Positions 9,831 to 19,929 of a stretch of 64,000 nt of DNA are shown here, one piece after another (the stretch's first letter is position 1; every line of letters starts with the position of its first letter). The DNA is from Bacteroidaceae bacterium. Its GTDB lineage: Bacteria; Bacteroidota; Bacteroidia; Bacteroidales; Bacteroidaceae. The translations under genes and the position numbers were made by a program. The DNA lies in NCBI GenBank assembly GCA_030843315.1, contig JAUUPT010000002.1, positions 71,185 through 135,184 on the forward strand, given 5' to 3'. A model generated the notes under the pieces. That model was not told the origin of the DNA. It ran no database searches and worked only from the letters and a program-made list of their open reading frames with translations.

Positions 9831-9901
9831 GGCACGGATTACGCGGGTTTCACGGATTCTTTTTGTAAAGTCAGTGAAATCCGTGTAATCCGTGCCTTTT
9901 T
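9831..9901 (+). terminator. Long-stem terminator after gpmI
   Basis: GGCACGGATTACGCGGGTTT (from 9831) pairs with the segment ending at 9896 that contains GTGTAATCCGTGCC, giving 23-bp arms with two wobble or mismatch positions, followed by a T run. The arms are built from a repeated CCGTG word (AATCCGTG). Confidence 0.8.
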
Positions 9902-9916
9902 AATATTCAGAGAGTT

Positions 9917-10498
9917 ATGCTGCAAATTGGCGATACAGTTGTAAGCCTTGATGTGCTGCGCGAGAAGTTTCTTTGCGACCTTGGCGCTTGCAAAGGTGCG
10001 TGTTGCATTGAAGGAGATGCCGGGGCGCCGGTGGAGTTGGATGAAATAGAGAAGTTGGAAGAAGTATTGCCCGTCATTTGGGACGAGCTTGCGCCCGAAG
10101 CGCGTGCCGTCATAGATAAACAGGGAGTTGTTTATACCGATCGGGAAGGGGACTTGGTTACTTCTATCGTCAATAACAAAGATTGTGTCTTTACCTGCTA
10201 CGATGAGAAAGGCTGCTGCTACTGTGCTATCGAGAAAGCCTACCGGGAAGGGAAAGTGAACTTTTATAAACCCGTTTCCTGCCATCTTTATCCGATAAGG
10301 GTAGGAGACTATGGCGTTTATAAAGCCGTTAACTATAATCGCTGGGATGTCTGCAAAGCTGCCGTACTACTTGGTCAGAAAGAGAATCTTCCGATTTATA
10401 AGTTTCTGAAAGAACCGCTGATTCGCAAGTTCGGTGAGGACTGGTATGCGGAATTGGAACTGGTAGCAGAGGAAATGAAGAAACAGAATATGCTGTAA
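9917..10498 (+). CDS. DUF3109 family cysteine-cluster protein
   Basis: A 193-residue protein of the DUF3109 family (related to YkgJ-type cysteine-cluster proteins). It has conserved cysteine groups CDLGACKGACC near residues 20-30, CVFTCYDEKGCCYC near 94-107 and SCHLYPIR near 122, which together probably bind a metal such as an Fe-S cluster or zinc. No signal peptide or membrane segment is present, so it should be cytoplasmic. Function is unknown. It is convergent with gyrB and separated from it by a terminator at 10535-10575. Confidence 0.88.
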   Translation: MLQIGDTVVSLDVLREKFLCDLGACKGACCIEGDAGAPVELDEIEKLEEVLPVIWDELAPEARAVIDKQGVVYTDREGDLVTSIVNNKDCVFTCYDEKGCCYCAIEKAYREGKVNFYKPVSCHLYPIRVGDYGVYKAVNYNRWDVCKAAVLLGQKENLPIYKFLKEPLIRKFGEDWYAELELVAEEMKKQNML

Positions 10499-10534
10499 AA
10501 TGATAATTTAGCACATAAAGGCCCTATAAGAAAG

Positions 10535-10575
10535 GCCCCGGCCGGCAGGAGTATCCTGCCCATCCGGGGCTTCTT
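10535..10575. terminator. Bidirectional terminator between DUF3109 gene and gyrB
   Basis: A two-tier perfect hairpin: outer GCCCCGG/CCGGGGC (10535-10541 with 10564-10570) and inner GGCAGGA/TCCTGCC (10544-10550 with 10554-10560), followed by TTCTT. It separates convergent genes. Confidence 0.85.
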
Positions 10576-10667
10576 CGTTGTAAGATGTGAGGTTGGTTAA
10601 TAAAAACGTATTGCTCAGTGGTTAAATACTAAACTAATTATTAACAACTAATCATTAACCACCGATC

Positions 10668-12689
<2,022 letters not shown>

Positions 12690-12779
12690 TTAAACTAAGG
12701 GATAAATTCGGGTAGTTTACAGCTTTTTAGCATAGGAGCCGAACCTTCGGAAAAATGAAAGGCGGGTAGGGGGGAAACG

Positions 12780-12807
12780 AAAAGGCCGAACTAAAAAGTT
12801 CAGCCTC
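12780..12807 (-). terminator. Terminator after rpsT
   Basis: On the minus strand AGGCTGAACT and AGTTCGGCCT pair around a TTTT loop and are followed by TTTTC, 27 bp beyond the rpsT stop. Confidence 0.75.
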
Positions 12808-12833
12808 TCAATAGCTTTTGTGTAACAATTGAC

Positions 12834-13088
12834 TTAAGCCAGCTTGTTGATATAAATTGCCAACTTAGACTTCAGATTGCTAGCTTTATTCTTGTGAATA
12901 ACATTGGTCTTGGCCAATTTATCCAGCAACTTGGTAATGCCAGGATACATAGCTGATGCTTCAGCTTTATCTGTAGTACCACGAAGTTTACGAACAGCAT
13001 TTCTCATGGTTTTACCATAATATCTGTTGTGAAGTCTTCTTGTTTCTTCTTGTCTGATTCTCTTGAGAGATGATTTGTGATTTGCCAT
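12834..13088 (-). CDS. rpsT: 30S ribosomal protein S20
   Basis: An 84-residue, very basic protein beginning [19 protein letters not shown], the signature of S20, which binds 16S rRNA early in 30S assembly. The frame stays open upstream into the tRNA, but MANHK at 13088 is the conserved start and gives the family length. It lies 41 bp downstream of tRNA-Glu on the same strand, with no promoter-like element between them, so the two are probably co-transcribed and separated by tRNA processing. A terminator follows at 12780-12807. Confidence 0.96.
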   Translation of the reverse strand: MANHKSSLKRIRQEETRRLHNRYYGKTMRNAVRKLRGTTDKAEASAMYPGITKLLDKLAKTNVIHKNKASNLKSKLAIYINKLA

Positions 13089-13128
13089 TTCGACTAATCT
13101 TTTTTTTAATTCGTTATTCTTTTGTTTG

Positions 13129-13200
13129 TAGCCCGTGGGGGAATCGAACCCCCCTTTCAAGAATGAAAATCTTGCGTCCTAACCGATAGACGAACGGGCC
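13129..13200 (-). tRNA. tRNA-Glu (anticodon TTC)
   Basis: On the minus strand the acceptor arm GGCCCGT pairs with ACGGGCT (one G-U pair at position 1-72). The D-arm text is GTCTATCGGTTAGGAC, the anticodon stem CAAGA/TCTTG closes a TTTTCAT loop with anticodon TTC, and the T-arm is GGGGG-TTCGATT-CCCCC. The 3' CCA is not encoded (the DNA reads ACAA), so it must be added after transcription. Confidence 0.96.
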
Positions 13201-13255
13201 ATCCTTTATTGAGCGTTTCCGCTCGTGCAAACGCATTTCCTTTTGTTTGCGGATG

Positions 13256-13286
13256 CAAAGGTAGTAACTCTTTTTGAATTGGCAAA
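13256..13286 (-). promoter_or_regulatory. Promoter for tRNA-Glu and rpsT
   Basis: On the minus strand TTTG (13283-13286), a 19-bp spacer and TACCTTTG (13256-13263) match the Bacteroides primary sigma consensus exactly. The tRNA begins 56 bp downstream. Confidence 0.8.
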
Positions 13287-13445
13287 ATATTCTCAAGAAA
13301 AAAATAAAGTGCCCCTCGCAGATTCTCCTTTTGTATGTATTTTAGTATTTGATAATCAGGAGTATAAAAGCTTTCATTTTTTTACTTTTGTGCCTTTATT
13401 TTTTTATTCTTACCCTCAGATTCCTATTCTTTCGGGCTTTTTTCG

Positions 13446-13453
13446 TAGCTTTG
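13446..13453 (+). promoter_or_regulatory. Bacteroides-type -7 element for recO
   Basis: TAGCTTTG matches TAnnTTTG and lies 32 bp upstream of the recO start. A second copy (TACTTTTG, 13383-13390) lies further upstream. Confidence 0.4.
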
Positions 13454-13485
13454 TTATCGGATTGAAACTAAAACAGTAAATAGGA

Positions 13486-14214
13486 ATGTTGCAAAAAACG
13501 CTGGGGATTGTGTTGCACACCCTGAAATATAAGGATAGTTCACTCATTGCGGACGTCTATACGGAAGTGGCGGGCAGGGCGTCGTTCCTCATTTCCGTAC
13601 CCCGTTCGCGCAAGTCGATGGTAAAATCTGTGCTCTTTCAGCCGCTGGCGTTGGTGGAGTTGGAGGCGGATTTCCGCCCCAATGCTACTATATATAAGGT
13701 AAAGGAGGCGAAGTCTTTTTATCCTTTTTCCACGCTTCCCTACGATCCTTACAAGTCTGCCATCGCTCTTTTCCTGTCCGAGTTCCTCTATCGTGCCGTG
13801 CGCGAGGAGGCGGAAAACCGTCCGTTGTTTGCTTATTTGCAGCATTCCATCGTCTGGCTGGACGAGTGCCGGGCGGGATTTGCCAATTTCCACCTGGTTT
13901 TCTTGATGCGTCTTTCCCGCTTCCTGGGGCTCTATCCTAATCTGGAAGATTATCACGAAGGCGATTATTTCGATTTGCAAAATGCCAGTTTCACCCCGCT
14001 TCGCCCGCAACTCCACTCCAATTACATAGCTCCGCAGGAAGCTGCCCGCCTGACGCAACTGATGCGCATGAACTATGAAACGATGCACCTCTTTGCCATG
14101 AACCGGACGGAGCGTACCCGCTGTCTGACGATAATGAACGACTACTACCGCCTGCACTTGCCGGACTTCCCGGTATTGAAATCACTTGATGTCTTGAAAG
14201 AACTGTTCGATTGA
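13486..14214 (+). CDS. recO: DNA repair protein RecO
   Basis: A 242-residue RecFOR-pathway mediator that anneals SSB-coated strands and helps load RecA. The N-terminal OB-fold begins [27 protein letters not shown] and runs through [27 protein letters not shown]. The helical C-terminal region includes [21 protein letters not shown] and [20 protein letters not shown], typical of Bacteroidetes RecO. The zinc-finger cysteines of some RecO proteins are absent. It is transcribed divergently from tRNA-Glu. Confidence 0.93.
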   Translation: MLQKTLGIVLHTLKYKDSSLIADVYTEVAGRASFLISVPRSRKSMVKSVLFQPLALVELEADFRPNATIYKVKEAKSFYPFSTLPYDPYKSAIALFLSEFLYRAVREEAENRPLFAYLQHSIVWLDECRAGFANFHLVFLMRLSRFLGLYPNLEDYHEGDYFDLQNASFTPLRPQLHSNYIAPQEAARLTQLMRMNYETMHLFAMNRTERTRCLTIMNDYYRLHLPDFPVLKSLDVLKELFD

Positions 14215-14272
14215 CGCAAACGATGGTTTCCGCTTATTCTTTTCTCTTGCGCACTAAGTGGGAGAGAGTGAA

Positions 14273-15022
14273 TTATTGCGCTCCGTACTCTACTATTGCT
14301 GTGATATTAAATTCGTAATTGCAGCCATCCATTCGTAAGTAGTGGTAGATGATGGGAGACGCCATTTTTGTTTGAGGCTTGTAGTCCCATCTCAACTCTG
14401 TGGCGAGTGATGATATTGCAGCAGGGTCGCTTTTGCTGATGTCGTAAACCTCTGTAACTTCTTCTTCGCTATCGTTTTTGTAGGTCAGGCTGATATATTT
14501 TTTCTCTTCTCGGTTGCTTAGGGTATATTTTCCTTCCTTTCTGGTGATATAAGCATCGCCTTGTGGCTCTTTAATAAGGAATTGTTTGCTCGTATCGTAT
14601 GCGAAGAATATCAGCATATTCCCTTCTGCAAGGAGTGGGTGGTTGCTGTCTTTTATCAGTGCGCCTCTTCCCCCTTCTTTTTCTAAGACTTCCACTTGGA
14701 GGCTGATGGTGGTCTTGCAAACATTATCCGTCACAGTGACAACCGTTTTGCCCATCTTTTTGGGGATTAAGAACAGGTTGCCATAATTCTCGTCCTCGTA
14801 GGGTGCGTGATAAGCTACTCTTACAATACTCGGATCTTTCACATAGGCAGTATAATCTAGGTTCCCGCTGGTAATCTCTATCGCGCAGGCATCTTCTATC
14901 TGTATGTCTTTCTCTGCAATAGTGAATGGTAGCGGACCTTTTTCTTCGTTGTTGTCGTCTGATGAACAAGCGGTAAATGCTAGCATAGCAACCATGGGTA
15001 GGAGATAGTATATTCTTTTCAT
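14273..15022 (-). CDS. Lipoprotein of unknown function
   Basis: A 249-residue protein with a clear lipoprotein signal (MLAFTACSSDDNNEE; acylated Cys about residue 19). After the acidic linker the sequence looks like small beta domains (IQIEDACAIEITSGNLDYTAYV, VVTVTDNVCKTTISLQVEVL, an Ig-like/BACON-like impression). I do not recognise a specific family. It is the last gene of a minus-strand accessory group, but a long perfect hairpin at 15059-15109 separates it from the C10 protease upstream, so it may have its own promoter. Confidence 0.75.
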   Translation of the reverse strand: MKRIYYLLPMVAMLAFTACSSDDNNEEKGPLPFTIAEKDIQIEDACAIEITSGNLDYTAYVKDPSIVRVAYHAPYEDENYGNLFLIPKKMGKTVVTVTDNVCKTTISLQVEVLEKEGGRGALIKDSNHPLLAEGNMLIFFAYDTSKQFLIKEPQGDAYITRKEGKYTLSNREEKKYISLTYKNDSEEEVTEVYDISKSDPAAISSLATELRWDYKPQTKMASPIIYHYLRMDGCNYEFNITAIVEYGAQ

Positions 15023-15058
15023 ATATGTAAGTTGTTTGGATGGCGAAATTCTGTTTAA

Positions 15059-15109
15059 ACAAATAAGGAAAGTAGTAAAGTTATAGCTTTACTACTTTTC
15101 TTATTTGTT
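15059..15109 (-). terminator. Long hairpin terminator after the C10 protease gene
   Basis: CAAATAAGGAAAGTAGTAAAG and its inverted copy (one mismatch) surround the loop TTATAG. The stem is about 21 bp and AT-rich with T-rich flanks. It lies 73 bp beyond the protease stop. Confidence 0.75.
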
Positions 15110-15181
15110 AATTCGACAGGTACAAAGTTATAGAAATACTTTGAAAGATAAATGAACTTTGTAAAAGGTTGTGTCCCTCTA

Positions 15182-16666
15182 CTATTTTTTTCTGATATTG
15201 GCAAAGACTATGAAATTGGAATTGTATATTCCTGAACTTGTTTCAAAGTCTATGGTTCCATTAGAATTGAATTTATAGTAGCCGTCATTTTCACCATTCC
15301 AGCCCATGCTGGTATGGAAATATAGGTCATTCTTTTTGATGATGGTTCTAGTAGTTTTGGCACATTGAGCATATCCGTCAATAATCCAAGCATGGCTACG
15401 CGACGGATCTCCTTTTGGATATCCCATTACTATGGAAATAAAATTATTCATAACGCCAGCTAGTATTTCATCAGGAGCCCATCTATTATATTCGTTGAGC
15501 GTGCTTACAGTTTGCATAAATGTTTTGAAGTTACTTTTTGATATACTGGTTGATAAGACAACTGGATCGGAACTCTCCGATTTATAATTCGGATTCTTGT
15601 ATCCATATTCGGATGTTGCATGGGCCTGTTCATATATATATTTAACTAAAGTTGCTGCCATATAAGCTTGTGGGTATTGTGATTTATCCGGCTGAGATTC
15701 CCAAGGTGAATATGTTAAACTTGAATCTTGTGTCAAAAGATTCCAATTCATGCTCATGCCATTAATGGTAAGATTGGGCTTTAAGTAAGTTAATGCTTCT
15801 GCTATGGCAATGACACCACATCCGGCAGGTCGGTTCCTTTTCCAATATTCCTGAGTTATGGTTAGGTTTCCGTCTCGGTCGGATACATAATGTGTATATT
15901 CTTCAGAACAAAAAGGGAGGAGCATATTATATGGCGTACGCTGTCCCCATTTTACTGCAATAAATGGTCCACTGGAGGCTTCTATGGCACTTAAAGGTCT
16001 GTTATAAGCAGGTGAGCGTGTTATGGCTTGATCCGTTATGTTAATATTGTTTTTAATCTTTTCGAAGTTTACTTCATTTTTAGGAATGCCTAGTTCCAAG
16101 GCAATTTTATTGATAGTTCTTTCTCTTAGTGAGTCTTGAATATGAATCACATTTCTTACTTCGGATATAGTGCTTTGTTGTGCAACTTCAAGCATATATT
16201 GTTTGCCTGTATTAACATTTGATTCCGGGGCGTTCTTTTCTATGTAAGCTATGATTCCGGGTGCTCTTTTATCTCCGGAAACAATCGCTTGTCCTTCTGT
16301 TCCATTATTTTGGAATTTGACCTCATAAAAGGGGATAGATAGATTCCCACTAGTTCTTGTAGCGGCATTATCTCCTACATAATATTTTTTTGAGACTTCA
16401 ATGTTGGTTATAACTGATAAACTTCTTGTTTGTGTATCGGTATTTGGGCTGAAATCCTTTACATAAGCTGAAATTTCATCTTCAGACAACTCATTGTTGC
16501 CATCATAAGCAATACTGATAGCTTCTGCCTGTGTCATTGAGATTTTGGAACCAACTGTTTCGTTGTTTGTAACTTCCGTTGGAAGTTCATTCTCATTGCA
16601 TGAGAAAAAGAATCCTAAGCTCAGTGTTAGAACTAGATTCTGAATAATAAAACTTTTCTTTTTCAT
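15182..16666 (-). CDS. C10-family (streptopain/SpeB-like) cysteine protease lipoprotein
   Basis: A 494-residue secreted protease. A lipoprotein signal (LTLSLGFFFSC, Cys about 23) leads into a propeptide with a Spi/SpeB-type region (about 40-220). The mature peptidase contains the catalytic Cys in RPAGCGVIAIAEALTYL (about residue 279) and His in SRSHAWIIDGYA (about 424), followed by the conserved MGWNGENDGYYKFN. The family includes streptopain SpeB and the Bfp proteases of Bacteroides fragilis. It follows the DUF3244 gene by 53 bp on the same strand and ends at a strong terminator. Substrates are unknown; surface anchoring suggests host-protein or competitor-protein degradation. Confidence 0.9.
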   Translation of the reverse strand: MKKKSFIIQNLVLTLSLGFFFSCNENELPTEVTNNETVGSKISMTQAEAISIAYDGNNELSEDEISAYVKDFSPNTDTQTRSLSVITNIEVSKKYYVGDNAATRTSGNLSIPFYEVKFQNNGTEGQAIVSGDKRAPGIIAYIEKNAPESNVNTGKQYMLEVAQQSTISEVRNVIHIQDSLRERTINKIALELGIPKNEVNFEKIKNNINITDQAITRSPAYNRPLSAIEASSGPFIAVKWGQRTPYNMLLPFCSEEYTHYVSDRDGNLTITQEYWKRNRPAGCGVIAIAEALTYLKPNLTINGMSMNWNLLTQDSSLTYSPWESQPDKSQYPQAYMAATLVKYIYEQAHATSEYGYKNPNYKSESSDPVVLSTSISKSNFKTFMQTVSTLNEYNRWAPDEILAGVMNNFISIVMGYPKGDPSRSHAWIIDGYAQCAKTTRTIIKKNDLYFHTSMGWNGENDGYYKFNSNGTIDFETSSGIYNSNFIVFANIRKK

Positions 16667-16719
16667 ACATTTATGATTTTGATAATAATTAAAGATGTTG
16701 CATATTTCTATACTATCTG

Positions 16720-17100
16720 TTATTCTATATAGAATTCTCCGCTTAATTCAGCGTGTCCATCCGAGTAAATGAGTTCATATTGCCCGGAAGTATGTCCGTT
16801 CAAATCTATACGATAGGGTTTTTGCGTATCGGGAATTGCAGCGTCATAGTATATCACGTTGCTTTGGTTATCCTTGATTTGGAAAATTACCGTTTCTTCG
16901 CTTTCATGGAGAAACTCTACAAGAATATAATTTTCATCATCTATAGATGCCTCTATAGGTATGAAATAAGGGGATCTGTGTTGGCGTTTCCAGTGTCCAT
17001 TTACTGTGAAATTAATTTTTCTCTTCTCTAATGCTGTTTCGGTACTCATCGAAATAAATGAAAATGATAGTACCGTTAATAATGTGATTAGTGTCCTCAT
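16720..17100 (-). CDS. Small secreted DUF3244-type protein, possible protease inhibitor
   Basis: A 126-residue exported protein: signal peptide about 1-20 (LSFSFISMSTETA), then an all-beta domain (ILVEFLHESEETVIFQIKDN, YRIDLNGHTSGQYELIYSDG, LSGEFYIE) of DUF3244 type. It lies directly upstream of and co-oriented with the C10 protease. In B. fragilis, small beta-barrel inhibitors (Bfi, staphostatin-like) are encoded with C10 proteases, so an inhibitor or chaperone role is plausible but unproven here. A TAATTTTG -7 element lies at 17125-17132. Confidence 0.75.
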   Translation of the reverse strand: MRTLITLLTVLSFSFISMSTETALEKRKINFTVNGHWKRQHRSPYFIPIEASIDDENYILVEFLHESEETVIFQIKDNQSNVIYYDAAIPDTQKPYRIDLNGHTSGQYELIYSDGHAELSGEFYIE

Positions 17101-17124
17101 CTTATTTTGTTTTTAAATTTGAAG

Positions 17125-17132
17125 CAAAATTA
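17125..17132 (-). promoter_or_regulatory. Bacteroides-type -7 element for the DUF3244-C10 pair
   Basis: The minus strand reads TAATTTTG, 24 bp upstream of the start codon. This implies that DUF3244 and the protease can be transcribed separately from the TPR gene upstream. Confidence 0.4.
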
Positions 17133-17267
17133 ATGAGAAGATGAATACAAGATGAGGAAAATATTAGTTTTGAGGTTTACATGCTTATTCTGATAATCAG
17201 CTATTTATGAAAAGATAGTGTACTCCAATAAGGACAGAGTAGGAATTCTGGTAAATGTACTACTACA

Positions 17268-18968
17268 TTATCCCATATTATTGATAAAGTATTCATATAA
17301 CGAACTCCTGGGGGGGAGTGTTATATTCAGTTTGTGTCTTAAGCGAGAATGTTTAGTTTTGACAGAATCGGGTACAATGTTGAGCAGCTTTGCCTCTTCG
17401 TTACTATCGAATGCAAACATGTACAGGCAACAGTATCTCCATTCTTGTTCCGACAGATTGGGACACATATTATATATATAGGTATACAGATTGGGGTAAA
17501 TGGAGGTAATTTCATGCGTGATGCGTTCCCAAAGTTTGTCCGTGATAATTGTTTTGTCATTCTTTGGCGTCTTTAAATTGGCAAGTCGTGCTAGCTCCTT
17601 ATATAGGTCAGAGTCCGTCAACATTTTGCGTTGCAACTTTTGATAATTTGCTGATAAGGAAGCAACTTCTGCTTCCAATGTTTTATATTCATTCTTTTCT
17701 TTCTGTGTTTCTACCAATATTGCTTTTTTCTTTTCTAATTCGCTAGCGAGGTGGAGTATCCTTATTTGAGCATGATTTAATTCAATTTCTTTTTCTTGAT
17801 TTTTTTCTTTGGCTTTCTTTTTGTGTAATTGATAGCTGATAGAAGTTATGATTAAAAGTAGAACACTAACTGTCAAAATTAAGATATGTGTCTGTTGAGT
17901 TGATTTTAGCTTCTCATTTTCTTTTTGAGTTTTTAGGTAGTTGTATTTAGACTCTATGGTTAGTATTTGGGATTGGGTTTCAGTATATATGACGGAGTCT
18001 AATATCAGGCTACATTCTTCTAAATTCTCTAAAGCTTGTTTATAATCCTTTTGGGTTTTATTTATTTGATAATATAAATCTTTTATGGCGTATGTGTATT
18101 CAGGAGTATTTAGTGGGAGCTTTCTTAAGAGTTCGCAAGCTTTAAGGATAGAATCTGAATTGATATATGCTTGGGCTAGGGCAATATGATTCGGAATATC
18201 TTTCGGGGTTTGTTGTATTGCCAGTTTTAAATATTGTATTGCTTTATCATATTGTTCTTGTTGGGAGTAAATATTTCCTAAAGAATTATTTATGGAGGAT
18301 TTGAGTTCGTTATCCTTTGATAAACGTGTAGCTAGTGAATCGGCTTGAAGCATGATGCTTACTGCTGTATTTAGAGAATCCATCAGTGCATATCCGCGTC
18401 CGATGTCTCTGAGTGCACAGATATAACTATCTGTTTTGTCGATGGATTTGAAAAGATTGGCAGCAATTTTGTATTTGTTTATGGCAATAGAATACATGGA
18501 TTTATTCTCGTATAATGCTGCTATGTAGGAGTTGGTATGTCCTGCAAGGTTGCGAAGCTTGTGCTTCTCAGCAATGTCTAAAGTATTTGTGTATGTGGTC
18601 ATTGCTTTGTCTTTATCGCCTTCTTCGGCATAACTGCGTCCTAGGTAGAGCATGGCTTGCGCTTTATCTTCCACTGTGCCGTGCTTCGAAAACCATCTGC
18701 TGGCCTTTTCCATATAGAACGAGGCTGGGAGTGGGGTATAAATTTTGTCTGCAATTTTGCCAGACAGCATGCACCAACGTGAGAAGTTTCTGTCGTTCAG
18801 GCTATCTAGGGCTGATATTGCGTTCAGTGTGCAGAAAGCACTATCGGGATTTGCCTCGATGAGACTTGCTGCTTCATTCAGTATTTGGTCGGCAGTAATG
18901 TCTTGCTGATTATGGCATCCGGTAAGAAAGAGGAGGATGGCAATCAGGTAATTCAGTGCATTTTTCAT
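17268..18968 (-). CDS. TPR-repeat lipoprotein with membrane helix and C-terminal HTH-like domain
   Basis: A 566-residue protein: lipoprotein-like signal (LIAILLFLTGC, Cys about 18), TPR repeats (about 30-320, for example QEQYDKAIQYLKLAIQQTP), a transmembrane helix (about 355-378, HILILTVSVLLLIITSISYQL), a coiled coil (about 380-450) and a C-terminal domain with EAKLLNIVPDSVKTKHSRLR that looks like a degenerate LuxR-type HTH. It has the same overall design as the protein at 4772-6394. Its position just upstream of the DUF3244/C10 pair on the same strand suggests that it regulates them; this is inference. Confidence 0.75.
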   Translation of the reverse strand: MKNALNYLIAILLFLTGCHNQQDITADQILNEAASLIEANPDSAFCTLNAISALDSLNDRNFSRWCMLSGKIADKIYTPLPASFYMEKASRWFSKHGTVEDKAQAMLYLGRSYAEEGDKDKAMTTYTNTLDIAEKHKLRNLAGHTNSYIAALYENKSMYSIAINKYKIAANLFKSIDKTDSYICALRDIGRGYALMDSLNTAVSIMLQADSLATRLSKDNELKSSINNSLGNIYSQQEQYDKAIQYLKLAIQQTPKDIPNHIALAQAYINSDSILKACELLRKLPLNTPEYTYAIKDLYYQINKTQKDYKQALENLEECSLILDSVIYTETQSQILTIESKYNYLKTQKENEKLKSTQQTHILILTVSVLLLIITSISYQLHKKKAKEKNQEKEIELNHAQIRILHLASELEKKKAILVETQKEKNEYKTLEAEVASLSANYQKLQRKMLTDSDLYKELARLANLKTPKNDKTIITDKLWERITHEITSIYPNLYTYIYNMCPNLSEQEWRYCCLYMFAFDSNEEAKLLNIVPDSVKTKHSRLRHKLNITLPPRSSLYEYFINNMG

Positions 18969-18994
18969 GTACGGTTTGAGTCGTTTATTCTTCG

Positions 18995-19002
18995 CAAAGT
19001 TA
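18995..19002 (-). promoter_or_regulatory. Bacteroides-type -7 element for the TPR lipoprotein gene
   Basis: The minus strand reads TAACTTTG, 26 bp upstream of the start codon; no clear -33 element. Confidence 0.4.
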
Positions 19003-19128
19003 AAGTTTTTTTGTTTCTCGGTTACTTTCTTCTATGTTTTTCTATCATAGAATTACTTCTTTCTTCATTTATATACTTTACATCTTTCTTTATCGGATGT
19101 ACAAACAGACGTCCGACTTTATTGTATG

Positions 19129-19238
19129 CGTCCGTTCCCACAAGCGGACACGCTCGTTCCCTAAAGGAGATACGCTTGTTCCCAAAAGCAGAAACGCTCG
19201 TTCCTCAAGGCAGATACGCTCGTGTCCTACCGGTGGGA
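19129..19238. repeat. 22-bp intergenic repeat array B (5 units)
   Basis: Five head-to-tail units of exactly 22 bp: 19129-19150, 19151-19172, 19173-19194, 19195-19216 and 19217-19238. Units 2-4 share CGCTyGTTCCynAArG followed by CAGA or GAGA (18 of 22 positions equal between units 2 and 3). Unit 1 is diverged (15 of 22 to unit 2) and unit 5 more so (12 of 22 to unit 4). The array lies 45 bp beyond the yqeY terminator and upstream of the TPR lipoprotein gene. Confidence 0.8.
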
Positions 19239-19283
19239 AACTGTAACGCATTAGCGTTCAGAGTAATAGGCGCTATAAAATGA

Positions 19284-19341
19284 ACCGTGCTTCACACCTT
19301 TTTCCCCTCTGAAAGAAAGGGGGAAAGACGTGAAGCACGGT
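19284..19341 (-). terminator. Terminator of the dcw operon after yqeY
   Basis: ACCGTGCTTCAC (19284-19295) and GTGAAGCACGGT (19330-19341) are perfect inverted arms with further CCCC/GGGG pairing inside. It lies 28 bp beyond the yqeY stop. Confidence 0.8.
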
Positions 19342-19368
19342 CTTTATAACAAGAAAAGCGGGTGCTGA

Positions 19369-19818
19369 TTATCCCAACAGTTCCTTTACTTTGGCTGAGA
19401 TGGCACGGCCTTCGGCGAGTCCGGCCAGTTTTTTGTTGGCGGCGCCCATTACTTTGCCCATGTCCTTGCCGCTGGTGGCGCCTACTTCGGCAATAATTTC
19501 TTTGAGGGCGGCTTCCAGTTCTTCGGGAGTCATCTGCTTGGGCAGGTAGGCTTCCATAACTTTCACCTGTGCCAGTTCTCCGTCGGCCAGGTCTTGGCGG
19601 CCTTGCTGTATGTAGATTTCGGCGGCGTCCTTGCCTTGCTTCGTCAGCTTCTGGATAATCTTCAGTGCGTCGGCATCGCTCAGGGTATCGTTGGCTCCCG
19701 GAGCGGTCTTGGCTTCCAGAAATACTTTCTTTATGTTTCTCAGAGTTTCGAGCGCCACTTTATCTTTGGCTTTCATTGCGGTTTTAATGTCTTCGCTGAC
19801 TCTTTCAAATAAATCCAT
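19369..19818 (-). CDS. GatB/YqeY domain protein
   Basis: A 149-residue cytoplasmic protein of the YqeY family: MDLFERVSEDIKTAMKAKDK at the start, LRNIKKVFLEAKTAPG in the middle and GKDMGKVMGAANKKLAGLAEGR at the end, the helical domain shared with the tail of amidotransferase subunit GatB. It is proposed to bind tRNA or act in amidotransferase-like reactions, but the role is not established. It is the last gene after ftsZ, a conserved position in Bacteroidetes, and is followed by a strong terminator. Confidence 0.9.
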   Translation of the reverse strand: MDLFERVSEDIKTAMKAKDKVALETLRNIKKVFLEAKTAPGANDTLSDADALKIIQKLTKQGKDAAEIYIQQGRQDLADGELAQVKVMEAYLPKQMTPEELEAALKEIIAEVGATSGKDMGKVMGAANKKLAGLAEGRAISAKVKELLG

Positions 19819-19832
19819 AATTATTATTGTTA

Positions 19833-19928
19833 ACCCCCGTCCCCCTGAAGGGGGAGGAGGATGGTTTTGTATTTCATTTACTTTTCAGTACGCGGAGTAT
19901 TCTCCTTCCCCTTCAGGGGAACGAGGGG
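19833..19928. repeat. REP-like inverted palindrome pair between ftsZ and yqeY
   Basis: Two GC-rich palindromes face each other: CCCCCGTCCCCCTGAAGGGG (from about 19833) and TCCTTCCCCTTCAGGGGAAC (from about 19901). Each can form its own hairpin, and the two arms are roughly inverted copies of one another across about 40 bp of AT-rich sequence, like a BIME/REP doublet. The pair fills the ftsZ-yqeY gap. Confidence 0.75.
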
Positions 19929-19929
19929 C

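Noticed and set aside
13089..13160. A 24-codon N-terminal extension of rpsT reaching into the tRNA
   Set aside because: S20 starts at MANHK; the extension translates the tRNA-Glu T-arm.
13225..13479. An 84-codon frame upstream of recO
   Set aside because: It overlaps the tRNA and recO promoter elements, has no ribosome binding site and no recognisable pattern.
19833..19928. Insertion sequence or MITE with target duplication
   Set aside because: I see facing palindromes but no transposase and no flanking duplicated target site, so REP-like is the safer description.
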